Positions 53,545-62,080 of a stretch of 64,000 bases of DNA are shown here, piece by piece (within the stretch, counting starts at the first letter, position 1; every line of letters begins with the position of its first letter). The stretch comes from an uncultured Pseudomonas sp. GTDB lineage: Bacteria; Pseudomonadota; Gammaproteobacteria; Pseudomonadales; Pseudomonadaceae. The DNA lies in assembly GCA_943912755.1 (NCBI GenBank), contig CALTWF010000015.1, positions 1 through 64,000 of the forward strand. The letters are read 5' to 3'. The notes under the pieces were generated by a model, which was given only the letters and a program-made list of their open reading frames with translations, was not told where the DNA came from and did no database searches. Position numbers and translations under genes: made by a program.

Positions 53545-54600
53545 TCAAAGGGTTTTGCCGTAGAACGCGGTCAGCTTGCCCATGGCGGCCTGGACATGGC
53601 CGGGCACCCAGTAGGTGTCGATATGGCTGGCACCGTCGAGGATGAACAGCTCCTTGTCCTGCGTGCCGCTGGCCTTGGCGAACGCGTCCTCGCTCATGTA
53701 CAGGCTGTCGGCCTTGCTGCCGGCGATCAGCAGCAACGGCTGGTCGATCAGGTCGATCCGTTCGCTGGCATCGAAGCGCACCAGGTCGAGCAGGCTGCTG
53801 GTGGTGTACCTGAAGGTCGAGTTGGGATGCGCATGGGTCTTCCAGTAGTACTCGTAGCCCTGGCGGTACAACTCGAATGGCAAGCTGGCGATCTGCTCGT
53901 CGCTCAGATTGGCGTCACCCGAATACAGCACCGCACCGCCGGCCGCCTCCTGGGCGCGGGCTGCGGAGGCCTGTTGCAGGCGTTGCTGGAGGCTGTCCAG
54001 CTGCGAGTCCTGGTAGCCGTTGCGGCGCACCCGGCCGGAGTTGAACAGGCTCAGGGTGGCGACCGATCTGAAACGCTTGTCGGTTGCCGCCGCCGCTACC
54101 GAGTAGCCGCCACCGCCACAGATCCCCAGCAGGCCCAGGCGCCTGGCGTCGACCCCGGGGTACTGGCTGATGAAGTCGGCCATGCCGTGGATGTCCTCGA
54201 TGCGGTAGGACGGTTTGTCGATGCTGCGCGGCTGGCCGCCGCTGGCGCCCTGGTAGGCGGCATCGGCGGTAATGCTGATATAGCCCTGCTCGGCCAGGCG
54301 CTGGGCATAGAGGCCGGCGACCTGCTCCTTCACCCCACCGTTCGGATGCGCTATCACGATGGCCGGGTAGGTTTTTTGCGGGTCGTAGTTGGCCGGGGTA
54401 TAGACGTTGGCTGAAATCTCCAGGCCATTCAGCGGGTAGTGGACCGGGTGGATATTGACCTGGCCGGGCCGGTTTTCCGTGATCGCGCCGTCATAGACCA
54501 GGGTGAACGGGTTTTTCCGGTAGTCCGCGGCAGCGGCCTGGTCGATGCCGGCGCCGGCCATGGCCGCCAGCAGCGTGGCGTTGAGAAGTGTATTGCGCAT
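53545..54600 (-). CDS. Secreted alpha/beta hydrolase with Cys nucleophile
   Basis: A 351-residue protein with a signal peptide (MRNTLLNATLLAAMAGAGIDQAAAAD). The alpha/beta-hydrolase nucleophile elbow reads LGICGGGGYS, so cysteine replaces the usual serine, as in dienelactone-hydrolase-like and YcjY-like proteins. HPNGGVKEQ near the oxyanion region and DGASHIDTYWVPG near the C-terminus give the likely catalytic His. It is 20 bp after the aldo/keto reductase. The substrate is unknown. Confidence 0.8.
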   Translation of the reverse strand: MRNTLLNATLLAAMAGAGIDQAAAADYRKNPFTLVYDGAITENRPGQVNIHPVHYPLNGLEISANVYTPANYDPQKTYPAIVIAHPNGGVKEQVAGLYAQRLAEQGYISITADAAYQGASGGQPRSIDKPSYRIEDIHGMADFISQYPGVDARRLGLLGICGGGGYSVAAAATDKRFRSVATLSLFNSGRVRRNGYQDSQLDSLQQRLQQASAARAQEAAGGAVLYSGDANLSDEQIASLPFELYRQGYEYYWKTHAHPNSTFRYTTSSLLDLVRFDASERIDLIDQPLLLIAGSKADSLYMSEDAFAKASGTQDKELFILDGASHIDTYWVPGHVQAAMGKLTAFYGKTL

Positions 54601-54620
54601 GGATGCTGTCTCCTGTTCGT

Positions 54621-55610
54621 CTAGCGCCCGACCCGCGCCTTGAGCGCCTCGGGGTAGCGGTCGCCAAGGATGCTGATCCGCGCCAGCGCCGCATCGATGG
54701 CCTTCAGGTCTGCCGCATCGAGGCTGATATCCGCCCCGGCGAGGTTTTCCTCCAGGCGGTGCAGCTTGGTGGTCCCCGGAATCGGCACGATCCACGGCGC
54801 CTGGGCGAGCAGCCAGGCCAGGGATATCTGCGCGGGGGTCGCAGCCTTCTCGGCAGCGATGTTGCGGATCAGCACCACCAGCCCCTGGTTGGCCTGCAAC
54901 GCCTCCTGGCTGAAGCGCGGCACGATGCTGCGGAAATCGTCGCTGCCGAAGGAAGCATCCGCCGCCACGGCGCCGGTGAGAAAGCCCTTGCCCAGCGGAC
55001 TGAAAGGCACGAAGCCGATGCCCAGGCGGGCCAGGGTCGGCAGCAGCTCCTGTTCGGGCTCGCGCCACCACAGCGAATACTCGCTCTGCACCGCCGTCAC
55101 CGGCTGCACCGCATGGGCGCGCTGGATGGTCTGCACACCGGCCTCGGACATGCCGAAGTGCTTCACCTTGCCCTCCCAGATCAGTTCCTTGACCGTGCCG
55201 GCGACTTCTTCGATCGGCACGTCCGGATCGACCCGGTGCTGGTACAGCAGATCGATCACATCCGTCTGCAGGCGGCGCAGCGAGCCCTCCACCGCCGCAC
55301 GGATCTGCTCCGGGCGGCTATTGAGGATCTGCTGCTTGTTGTCGGCGCCGAAGGTGAAACCGAACTTGGTGGCGATCACCACCTGGTCGCGCACGTCGGC
55401 CAGTGCCTCGCCGACCACCTGCTCGTTGACATAGGGCCCGTAGACCTCCGCCGTGTCGAAGAAGGTCACCCCGCGGTCGACCGCCGCGCGGATCAGCGCA
55501 ATGGCGTCGTTGCGGTTGGTGGCCGGGCCGTAGCCATGGCTGAGGCCCATGCAGCCCAGGCCGAGTGCGGACACTTCGAGGGTGGTGTTGCCGAGTTTGC
55601 GCATGTGCAT
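54621..55610 (-). CDS. Aldo/keto reductase
   Basis: A 329-residue AKR of the YakC/PLR-like group. The catalytic tetrad appears as Asp and Tyr in FFDTAEVYGPY, Lys in VIATKFGF and His in DLLYQHRVDP. The C-terminal NADPH motif is present (IVPIPGTTKLHRLEENLAGADI). It reduces small aldehydes or ketones in the cytoplasm. It is first in a same-strand group with the hydrolase and the LysR regulator. Confidence 0.9.
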   Translation of the reverse strand: MHMRKLGNTTLEVSALGLGCMGLSHGYGPATNRNDAIALIRAAVDRGVTFFDTAEVYGPYVNEQVVGEALADVRDQVVIATKFGFTFGADNKQQILNSRPEQIRAAVEGSLRRLQTDVIDLLYQHRVDPDVPIEEVAGTVKELIWEGKVKHFGMSEAGVQTIQRAHAVQPVTAVQSEYSLWWREPEQELLPTLARLGIGFVPFSPLGKGFLTGAVAADASFGSDDFRSIVPRFSQEALQANQGLVVLIRNIAAEKAATPAQISLAWLLAQAPWIVPIPGTTKLHRLEENLAGADISLDAADLKAIDAALARISILGDRYPEALKARVGR

Positions 55611-55739
55611 TGCAGTTCTCCCGAGTTCCAGCGAACAGCGTTCAGAGGTGTTGGGAGAACATTAAGTCGGTGGGGAAAAGTGCACTAGACGGGGAAATCC
55701 GCAAGCAGTCATGAGCAGTGTTCATGAATGCTTGCGTTA

Positions 55740-56780
55740 TCAACGGGCATTGCGCCCGTTGGCCTCCCGCCACTCCGTGGGCGAGACACCATGAAACGCC
55801 CGGAATGCACGACTGAAATGCGACAGGTCGTTGAACCCTAGGGCAAATGCCAGTTCGGAAATACGCTTGCCGGCGTGCAGCGGATTGAGCAACTCGGCGG
55901 CACAACGCTCAAGCCGACGCCGCAGGACGTAGCGCATCAGCGAGCTGCCTTCACGCTCGAACAGTTTGGCGATATAGCGGCTCGACAGGCCATTGGCCAT
56001 AGCGACCTGCTCGGCGCCAAGGGTCGGGTCGCCCAGGTTGTCGTTGATATAGACCTTGACCCGCATCAGGGTCAGCGCCTGTGACCGGGAGTGCTCCGGC
56101 TCATTGCTGGTTACCGTGCCCAGCGCCAGGGCGATCAGGTGGACGGCAGACTCGGAAAGGCGCGCCATTTCCTGGCAGGAAAACTCCCCGACCTGGGCAC
56201 ACAGCGTCTCCAGGAACGAGCGCAATACCCGGCCCGTCGGCGTATCCAGCGAGACCCGCGTGGCGGTGCGGCACTCCATGTCGGGAACCAGGTGGTTCAG
56301 GCTCGACCTGGGCAGGCTGACGATGATCTGCCGCCAGTCCTGCTGGAAATTCAGGAAATGCGGCCTGGTAGCGTCATAGATGGAAAACTCGCCGGGACAG
56401 ATCACCGTGCGGTTACCGCCCTGCTCCAGGCACTCCTGGCCCTGCAGCATCAGCACGGCAAAGTACTTGTCCTCATCGCGGCTGCGCGCATGCAGATGGC
56501 GCCGGTTGACCGACTGCGCCGAAGCACTGACATCGCTCACCCGCAGCAGATCGCATTTTTGCGAGCGTACCCGGCCGTGGAACCCGGGTGCCGCAAGCGC
56601 GCCAATCTCGACGTCGGCAAACAGACGCAGGATCATTTCCCGCCAATAGTCGACCCGTTCATGGGAGCTGGCGCTCAAGGTGGCGACGTCGATGCGCTCG
56701 CTCGTCCAGTCCGTTTGCGTCAAGCCGTGCCCGCCGGCAGACCTGCCGCGCACGAGCGCGCCAGGTGACTCGATATTCAT
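55740..56780 (-). CDS. AraC-family activator beside the aldoxime/nitrile cluster
   Basis: A 346-residue regulator with an AraC-binding-like domain (YFAVLMLQGQECLEQGGNRTVICPGEFSIYDATRPHFLNF) and C-terminal HTHs (GDPTLGAEQVAMANGLSSRYIAKLFEREGSSLMRYVLRRRLERCAAELLNPLHAGKRISELAFALGFNDLSHFSRAFRAFHG). This is the group that often regulates nitrile and aldoxime genes. It is divergent from the SphA-like gene and the oxd-nth-ami genes across 344 bp. The ATG at 56780 (MNIESPGALVRG) is used. Confidence 0.85.
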   Translation of the reverse strand: MNIESPGALVRGRSAGGHGLTQTDWTSERIDVATLSASSHERVDYWREMILRLFADVEIGALAAPGFHGRVRSQKCDLLRVSDVSASAQSVNRRHLHARSRDEDKYFAVLMLQGQECLEQGGNRTVICPGEFSIYDATRPHFLNFQQDWRQIIVSLPRSSLNHLVPDMECRTATRVSLDTPTGRVLRSFLETLCAQVGEFSCQEMARLSESAVHLIALALGTVTSNEPEHSRSQALTLMRVKVYINDNLGDPTLGAEQVAMANGLSSRYIAKLFEREGSSLMRYVLRRRLERCAAELLNPLHAGKRISELAFALGFNDLSHFSRAFRAFHGVSPTEWREANGRNAR

Positions 56781-57124
56781 CTCGGATACACCCCTGTTGT
56801 GATTATTGGCAGGATGAATCGTGGTGTTGCCCGCCCTCTCCCCTTGCTGGGGCCTTGGCTCGAATCGAGCAGATCGGCTTTCACTGGTTTCAGACTCTTC
56901 ATACGCCACTAACGGCTGCCTCGCTACTGCTACACGACGCAGGGCCGTTGCAGCACAGCTTTTGTTCCGTCTCAGCCAAGAACCCGGAAAGACCGTCTCC
57001 CATGCTATGGCCAACGAGCTGCTGGGCCGTTGTAGCCAGGCCCTGCACTCGTACCACCGTCGCCAATCGCGGGCGGACAACGACGACACAAGCCTGCCAA
57101 GGCTTTCACTTCCTGGGCGCTACG
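56781..57124. other. Divergent intergenic region of the aldoxime cluster
   Basis: 344 bp between the AraC gene and the SphA-like gene. No coding sequence with a ribosome-binding site was found. It must hold the promoter of the oxd-nthAB-amidase genes and probably the AraC site, but I see no clear repeat or -35/-10 pair. Confidence 0.4.
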
Positions 57125-58022
57125 ATGAAAACAACGAGCTTCTTGCTGTGCGACGCGGGCAGATGTACCGCTGCCGGCCTGGTCCTGAGCGGTCTGTCCC
57201 TGAATGCCGGCGCGGTGGAAGTCGCCCCGGGCGACTACGAGCAATACCCTGCGGGCGCGACGATCGGTGTCGTCTACTACCAGCACGCCACCACCGACGC
57301 ACTGCGCGCCGATGGCCGCTCGGCCAGTTCGGATTTCAACCTCACCTCGGACATCGGCATCCTGCGTTTGCTCCACGTTCATCAACTGAGCGAAACGGTG
57401 ACCATCGATCCGCAGTTCCTCCTGCCCTTCGGCCATGTCTCGGGCAACGGCGATGCATCCGCCCTGGGCGATGCCAGCGGCACCGGCGACCTGATCCTGA
57501 CCGCGCCGATCAAGTGGCTGCTCAACAGCGCCCGCGACACCTTCAGCCTCAACGCCTACCTCTACGTTCCCAGCGGCAGCTACGACAACAAGGACGCGCT
57601 CAACCTCGGCGAGAACCGCTGGAAGGTCGACTTCCAGAGCGCCTACATCAAGCACTTCTCGGACAAGTGGGCGGTTGACCTGGTCGGCGACGCCATCTGG
57701 TACGGCAAGAACGATGACTTCGGCAGCAGCTCCGCCAACCTCGAACAGAAGGTGAGCTACAGCACCCAGCTCATGGCCCGCTACATGCCCGATCCGGCCA
57801 CTGCGCTGGGGGTCGGTGTGGGGCATATCTGGGGCGGCGAAACCGAGGTCGACGGCGTTGACCGCGACGATGAGCTGCGCACCACCAACCTGCGCTTCAC
57901 CGCCACGCGCTTCTTCACCGCCAAGGACCAGCTGCAACTGCAGCTCGGCCGCGACCTGGCGGTGGAAAACGGCCCTCGCGAAGACTTCCGGCTGAACCTG
58001 CGCTACGCGCACATCTTACTAG
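57125..58022 (+). CDS. SphA-like outer-membrane protein, 3' end likely frameshifted
   Basis: About 299 residues of a SphA/phenol_MetA_deg-type barrel: signal peptide (to about residue 30, LSGLSLNAGAVEV) and beta-rich sequence ending LNLRYAHI. These proteins usually end in an aromatic residue followed by a stop. Here CACATCTTACTAG has one base too many, so the TAG at 58020-58022 is out of frame. The open frame runs on without stop into the aldoxime dehydratase, 951 bases and exactly in frame. It is either a sequencing or natural one-base insertion, or a real fusion. It likely imports aldoxime or nitrile substrates. Confidence 0.7.
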
Positions 58023-58075
58023 CCCGCCCCGCCGTTCGACGACAACGAAAACAACGACAAACCGTGAGGCCCGAA

Positions 58076-59146
58076 ATGGAATCTGCAATCGACAAGCACC
58101 TGATGTGCCCCCGGCTGCGCGCGCGCAGGATCGACGATGACTACACCCCGCCCTTCCCCGCCTGGGTCGGTCGCGCCGACCCGGCCATCACCCACTACGT
58201 CATGGCCTACTTCGGCGTGCAGGGCAAAGGCCAGCACCAGCTCGGCGCAGCCTGCTCGGGACTGCGCCACATCGTCGGGATGCTTGCGCTGGACCATGGT
58301 CCGCGCCACCACGACCTGGCCCATTACGTCGATGCCGAAGGCTACGACAACATGGTCGCCATTGCGTACTGGGACAGCCCCGACGCGTTCCAGCGCTGGC
58401 AGTCCAATGAGCAGGTCAACGCCTGGTGGGACAGCGAAACGCTGGGCGACGATGGCCTGGGCTACTTCCGCGAGGTACTGACGCCGCCGGTCGAGCGCTT
58501 CGAAACGCTCTATGCCATGCCCGAAGGCATGGAAGGCGTCGGCGTGGTCATGGGCACGCGCAGCGACGAGATCCAGGAGCATGGCTACTGGGGCTCCATG
58601 CGGGACCGCATCCCCCTCTCGCAGACCGACGCCATGCAACCCAAGGGCGAACTCCAGGCCAGCCGCACCCCACGCCGCACCCGCGTCAGCGGCCATGACA
58701 ACCTGGTGGTGATCCGCTCCGGCCAGGACTGGACGCAGACCCAGGGCCAGGAACGCGAGCTGTACCTGGGCCAGATGGAGCCGGTGCTGCGGGCCGGCAT
58801 GGACTTCCTGCGCGATGACGGTCGCCAGGTGGGTTGCTACAGCAACCGCTACATGCAGCACCTCGATGCCCGCGGCCAGCGTGAGGAAAAAAGCTTCTCG
58901 GTCAGCCACTGGCGCTCCCTCTCCCATCTGGAACGCTGGTCCGAGTCGCACCCGACCCATATCGAGATCTTCGGCACTTTCATGCGCATGGTGCAAAGCC
59001 TGCAGGGCGAGCTGAAGTGGAAGGGCTATCACGAAGTCAGCGTGCTGCGCGCCGAAGACCAGCAGTTCGAATACATCAATTGCCACCCCGGCACCGGCCT
59101 GCTGGGCGGCGCCTGCCCCCTTCGGCAACCAGGAGACGAACGATGA
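58076..59146 (+). CDS. oxdA: Aliphatic/phenylacetaldoxime dehydratase (heme)
   Basis: A 356-residue aldoxime dehydratase, clearly related to Pseudomonas chlororaphis OxdA (MESAIDKHLMCPR; GLGYFREVLTPPVERFETLYA; EEHG-like QEHGYWGSMRDR; EYINCHPGTG). Residues matching the OxdA heme and catalytic site are Arg178 (MRDR), Ser215 (IRSGQDW), proximal His295 (ESHPTH) and His319 (GYHEVSV). It dehydrates R-CH=N-OH to the nitrile. GAGG precedes the ATG at 58076. It overlaps nthA by 4 bp. Confidence 0.93.
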   Translation: MESAIDKHLMCPRLRARRIDDDYTPPFPAWVGRADPAITHYVMAYFGVQGKGQHQLGAACSGLRHIVGMLALDHGPRHHDLAHYVDAEGYDNMVAIAYWDSPDAFQRWQSNEQVNAWWDSETLGDDGLGYFREVLTPPVERFETLYAMPEGMEGVGVVMGTRSDEIQEHGYWGSMRDRIPLSQTDAMQPKGELQASRTPRRTRVSGHDNLVVIRSGQDWTQTQGQERELYLGQMEPVLRAGMDFLRDDGRQVGCYSNRYMQHLDARGQREEKSFSVSHWRSLSHLERWSESHPTHIEIFGTFMRMVQSLQGELKWKGYHEVSVLRAEDQQFEYINCHPGTGLLGGACPLRQPGDER

Positions 59147-59784
59147 ACAAGCCCACGCACACCCCGGTGGTGACGGCCGCCGAACGCGCCTACGCACTCA
59201 AGCAGGCGCTGGCGGAACAGCAACTGATCCCGGACGGTTACATCGAACAGTTCACCGACGTCATGGAAAACGATTTCGACCCCGCCAATGGCGCACGGGT
59301 CGTGGCCCGTGCCTGGATGGACCCGGACTACCGCGAGTTGCTGCTGCGCGACGGCACGGCTGCCTGCGACCAGTTCGGCTACACCGGCGCACAGGGCGAG
59401 TACATCGTCGCGCTGGAAAACACCGCGACCCTGCACAACGTGATCGTCTGCACCCTGTGCTCCTGCACCGCCTGGCCCGTGCTGGGACTGCCGCCGGACT
59501 GGTACAAGAGCTTCGAGTACCGCTCGCGCGTCGTGCGCGAATCACGCACGGTGCTGCGCGAGATGGGCCTCGACCTGCCCGCGCAGGTCAGCATCCGCGT
59601 CTGGGACACCACCGCCGAAACCCGCTACATGGTGCTGCCCGTTCGTCCGCAAGGTACCGAGGGCTGGAGCGAGGAAGCGCTCGCCAGCCTGGTGACCAAG
59701 GACGTGCTGATCGGCATCGCCAGGCCTGAAGTCGGCGTCACCCAGGCATCGGTCAAGGAGGCAGAACATGGACGGCATTCATGA
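59143..59784 (+). CDS. nthA: Nitrile hydratase alpha subunit
   Basis: A 213-residue alpha subunit that binds the catalytic metal through Cys103, Cys106 and Cys108 in VCTLCSCTAWPVLGLPP. Thr104 is the residue typical of cobalt enzymes (C-T-L-C-S-C), while the following Thr109 and WYKSFEYRSRVVRESR are of the iron type, so the metal class is unclear. It hydrates nitriles to amides with NthB. The ATG at 59143 overlaps the oxd stop, and the 3' end overlaps nthB by 17 bp. No activator (P47K/CobW-like) gene is in the cluster. Confidence 0.93.
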   Translation: MNKPTHTPVVTAAERAYALKQALAEQQLIPDGYIEQFTDVMENDFDPANGARVVARAWMDPDYRELLLRDGTAACDQFGYTGAQGEYIVALENTATLHNVIVCTLCSCTAWPVLGLPPDWYKSFEYRSRVVRESRTVLREMGLDLPAQVSIRVWDTTAETRYMVLPVRPQGTEGWSEEALASLVTKDVLIGIARPEVGVTQASVKEAEHGRHS

Positions 59785-60400
59785 TCTGGGCGGCAAGCAG
59801 GGCTTCGGCTCGGTCCCACACCAGGCCAACACCCTGAGTTACCTGCCGGTGTTCCACGAGGACTGGGAGCACCTGGGCTACAGCCTGCTGTTTCTCGGGG
59901 TCGGCGAGCTGGGCCTGTTCAACGTCGATGAGCTGCGCCACGCCATCGAGCGCATGGAACCGCGCCATTACCTGGCCTCCAGCTACTACGACCGCATCGT
60001 CATCGGCGTCGCGACGCTGTTCGTCGAAAAGGGTGCGCTACGCCAGGAGCGCCTGGCAGAACTGGCCGGCGGGGCTTATCCGCTGGCCCTGACGCAAGGC
60101 CCAGGGCGTGAGGCGCGGGTTCGCGCAACGCCATTCGAGGTGGGCGACCACGTCCGGGTGCGCGACGAATTCGTTGCCGGCCACATACGCATGCCGGGTT
60201 ATGTACGCAACAAACGCGGGGTGGTGATCCATCGCACCGGCCATGCATGGCCCTTCCCCGACGCCGTCGGGCATGGCTTGCCCAGCCCGTCCGAGCCGAC
60301 CTACCACGTCCTGTTCACTACCGAGGAGCTGTGGGGCGAGGGTGCCGACAGCGGCACGGTGGTCGTGGACCTGTTCGGCGGCTACCTGCTCCCGGCCTGA
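59768..60400 (+). CDS. nthB: Nitrile hydratase beta subunit
   Basis: A 210-residue beta subunit (MDGIHDLGGKQGFGSVP; FHEDWEHLGYSLLFLGVGELGLFNVDELRHAIERM; VGDHVRVRDEFVAGHIRMPGYVRNKRGVV). Arg57 and Arg141 match the two arginines that contact the oxidised cysteines in known enzymes. The C-terminal WGEGADSGTVVVDLFGGYL is typical. It forms the alpha/beta heterodimer with NthA, to which it is coupled by overlap. Confidence 0.93.
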   Translation: MDGIHDLGGKQGFGSVPHQANTLSYLPVFHEDWEHLGYSLLFLGVGELGLFNVDELRHAIERMEPRHYLASSYYDRIVIGVATLFVEKGALRQERLAELAGGAYPLALTQGPGREARVRATPFEVGDHVRVRDEFVAGHIRMPGYVRNKRGVVIHRTGHAWPFPDAVGHGLPSPSEPTYHVLFTTEELWGEGADSGTVVVDLFGGYLLPA

Positions 60401-60487
60401 CGAACAGCTTTTGGTGTGGCGAGCCGGCACGGAAAGCCCATGCATCGCCCCACCCTTTTTTCCTCATCACTCAGCGAGAAACAGCAC

Positions 60488-62005
60488 ATGGCAATCCACA
60501 GACCCGGTACCGACGAACTCGCCGAGATCGCCGCCGCCCTTGGCATCCACCTCAGCGGTTCGCAATTGGAGACCTACCACGCAGCGTTGCAAGCCAATTT
60601 CGACGCCTACGATCAACTGGACCAACTGGCCGACTTCATTCCCCGGCCCGACTATCCACGAGAGGCCCCGAGCATCCCCGCAGCGGAAGAAAACCCGCTG
60701 GGCGCCTGGCAGTGCAAGACGCTGATCCAGGGCCGACCGGCAGGCCCGCTGGCGGGCAAGCGCGTGGTGATCAAGGACAACGTGGCGGTCGCAGGACTGC
60801 CGATGCTCAACGGTTCCTTCACCCTCGACGGCTACGTGCCGGAAACCGATGCCACGGTGGTGACCCGCCTGCTCGATGCCGGCGCCACCATTACCGGCAA
60901 GGCCGTCTGCGAAGCCTTGTGCTTCTCCGGGGGCTCGCACACCTCGGCCAGCGGTCCGGTGCACAACCCCCTGCGCCACGGCTACTCGGCAGGCGGTTCC
61001 TCGTCGGGCTCGGCGGCCCTGGTCGCGGCCGGTGAAGCCGACATGGCGGTGGGCAGCGACCAGGGCGGCTCGGTGCGCATTCCCGCGGCCTATTGCGGCG
61101 TGTACGGGATAAAACCGACCCACGGCCTGGTGCCTTACACCGGCGCCATGCCCATTGAAAGCACGCTCGACCACCTTGGCCCGATCACCGCCAACGTTCG
61201 CGATAACGCGCTGATGCTGGAAGCCATGGCCGGCGTCGATGGCCTCGATCCCCGGCAGACCGGCCTGTGTCGCCCGGGAGGCTACGTCGCGGCATTGTCC
61301 GCCGGCGTGGCGGGCTTGCGAATCGGCGTGCTGCGCGAAGGCTTCGGCCAGGCCAACTCGGAGGCGGTGGTGGACCAGGCCGTGCGCGACGCGGCACAGG
61401 TCTTCCGTACCCTGGGGGCGCGCGTCGAAGAGGTCTCCCTGCCCATGCACAACCAGGGGCCGGCCATCTGGCTGGCGATTGCCGCCGAGGGTGCGACCGC
61501 GCAAATGATGAAAGGCAACAGCCATGGCTTCAATTGGCGCGGGCTTTACCTGACCGGCATGATCAAGGCCCATGCCCGCTGGCGCGAGCGTGCCGACGAA
61601 CTGCCCGACACGGTCAAGACCACCCTGATCCTCGGTGAATACATGACCCGCCGTTACCAGGGTCATTACTATGCCAAGGCGCAGAATCTCGCCCGCCATC
61701 TGCGCCTGGCCTACGACGTGCTGTTCAGCAGTTTCGACCTGCTGCTGATGCCGACCCTGCCGCTGCGCGCAACGCCATTGCCCGATGCCGGCGCCCCGGT
61801 CGAGGCGATTCTCGGCCGCGCCTTCGAAATGCTCGGCAATACCTGTGGTTTCGATGCGACCGGCCACCCGGCGATGTCGATCCCGTGCGGCCTGCATGAC
61901 GGGCTGCCGATCGGCCTGCAACTGGTTGCCCGGCACTTCGATGAAGCACAGATCTATCGCGCCGCGCAGGCGTTCGAGCAGGCGGTCGACTGGCGGGCAC
62001 GCTGA
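60488..62005 (+). CDS. Amidase (amidase-signature family)
   Basis: A 505-residue amidase of the rhodococcal nitrile-cluster type. The Ser-cisSer-Lys triad is Lys96 (VVIKDNVAV), Ser171 (SAGGSSSGS) and Ser195 (QGGSVRIP), the same numbering as the Rhodococcus enzyme. It hydrolyses the amide made by nitrile hydratase to acid and ammonia. The ATG at 60488 is the start that matches family length. It is the last gene of the cluster, 87 bp after nthB. An indole-acetamide-type role is possible but not shown. Confidence 0.92.
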   Translation: MAIHRPGTDELAEIAAALGIHLSGSQLETYHAALQANFDAYDQLDQLADFIPRPDYPREAPSIPAAEENPLGAWQCKTLIQGRPAGPLAGKRVVIKDNVAVAGLPMLNGSFTLDGYVPETDATVVTRLLDAGATITGKAVCEALCFSGGSHTSASGPVHNPLRHGYSAGGSSSGSAALVAAGEADMAVGSDQGGSVRIPAAYCGVYGIKPTHGLVPYTGAMPIESTLDHLGPITANVRDNALMLEAMAGVDGLDPRQTGLCRPGGYVAALSAGVAGLRIGVLREGFGQANSEAVVDQAVRDAAQVFRTLGARVEEVSLPMHNQGPAIWLAIAAEGATAQMMKGNSHGFNWRGLYLTGMIKAHARWRERADELPDTVKTTLILGEYMTRRYQGHYYAKAQNLARHLRLAYDVLFSSFDLLLMPTLPLRATPLPDAGAPVEAILGRAFEMLGNTCGFDATGHPAMSIPCGLHDGLPIGLQLVARHFDEAQIYRAAQAFEQAVDWRAR

Positions 62006-62024
62006 GGGGGGGGCACTGCCAAAT

Positions 62025-62054
62025 GGCCGGGCGCGCCTTCCGACGCGCCCGGCC
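62025..62054. terminator. Bidirectional terminator hairpin between amidase and glcB
   Basis: GGCCGGGCGCG (62025-62035) and CGCGCCCGGCC (62044-62054) form a perfect 11-bp stem with an 8-base loop, between the convergent amidase and glcB genes. There is no long T-tract. The placement supports terminator function. Confidence 0.65.
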
Positions 62055-62080
62055 TGCAAGCCCCGAAGGGATGGCTGCAA

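Noticed and set aside
60488..62005. Amidase as part of an indole-acetate (iac) degradation cluster
   Set aside because: iac clusters carry an amidase-like iacH, but none of the other iac genes is beside it; the adjacent nitrile hydratase explains the gene.
60467..62080. 537-codon frame opposite the amidase
   Set aside because: Antisense to the amidase, which has its full catalytic triad; no supporting start or domain.
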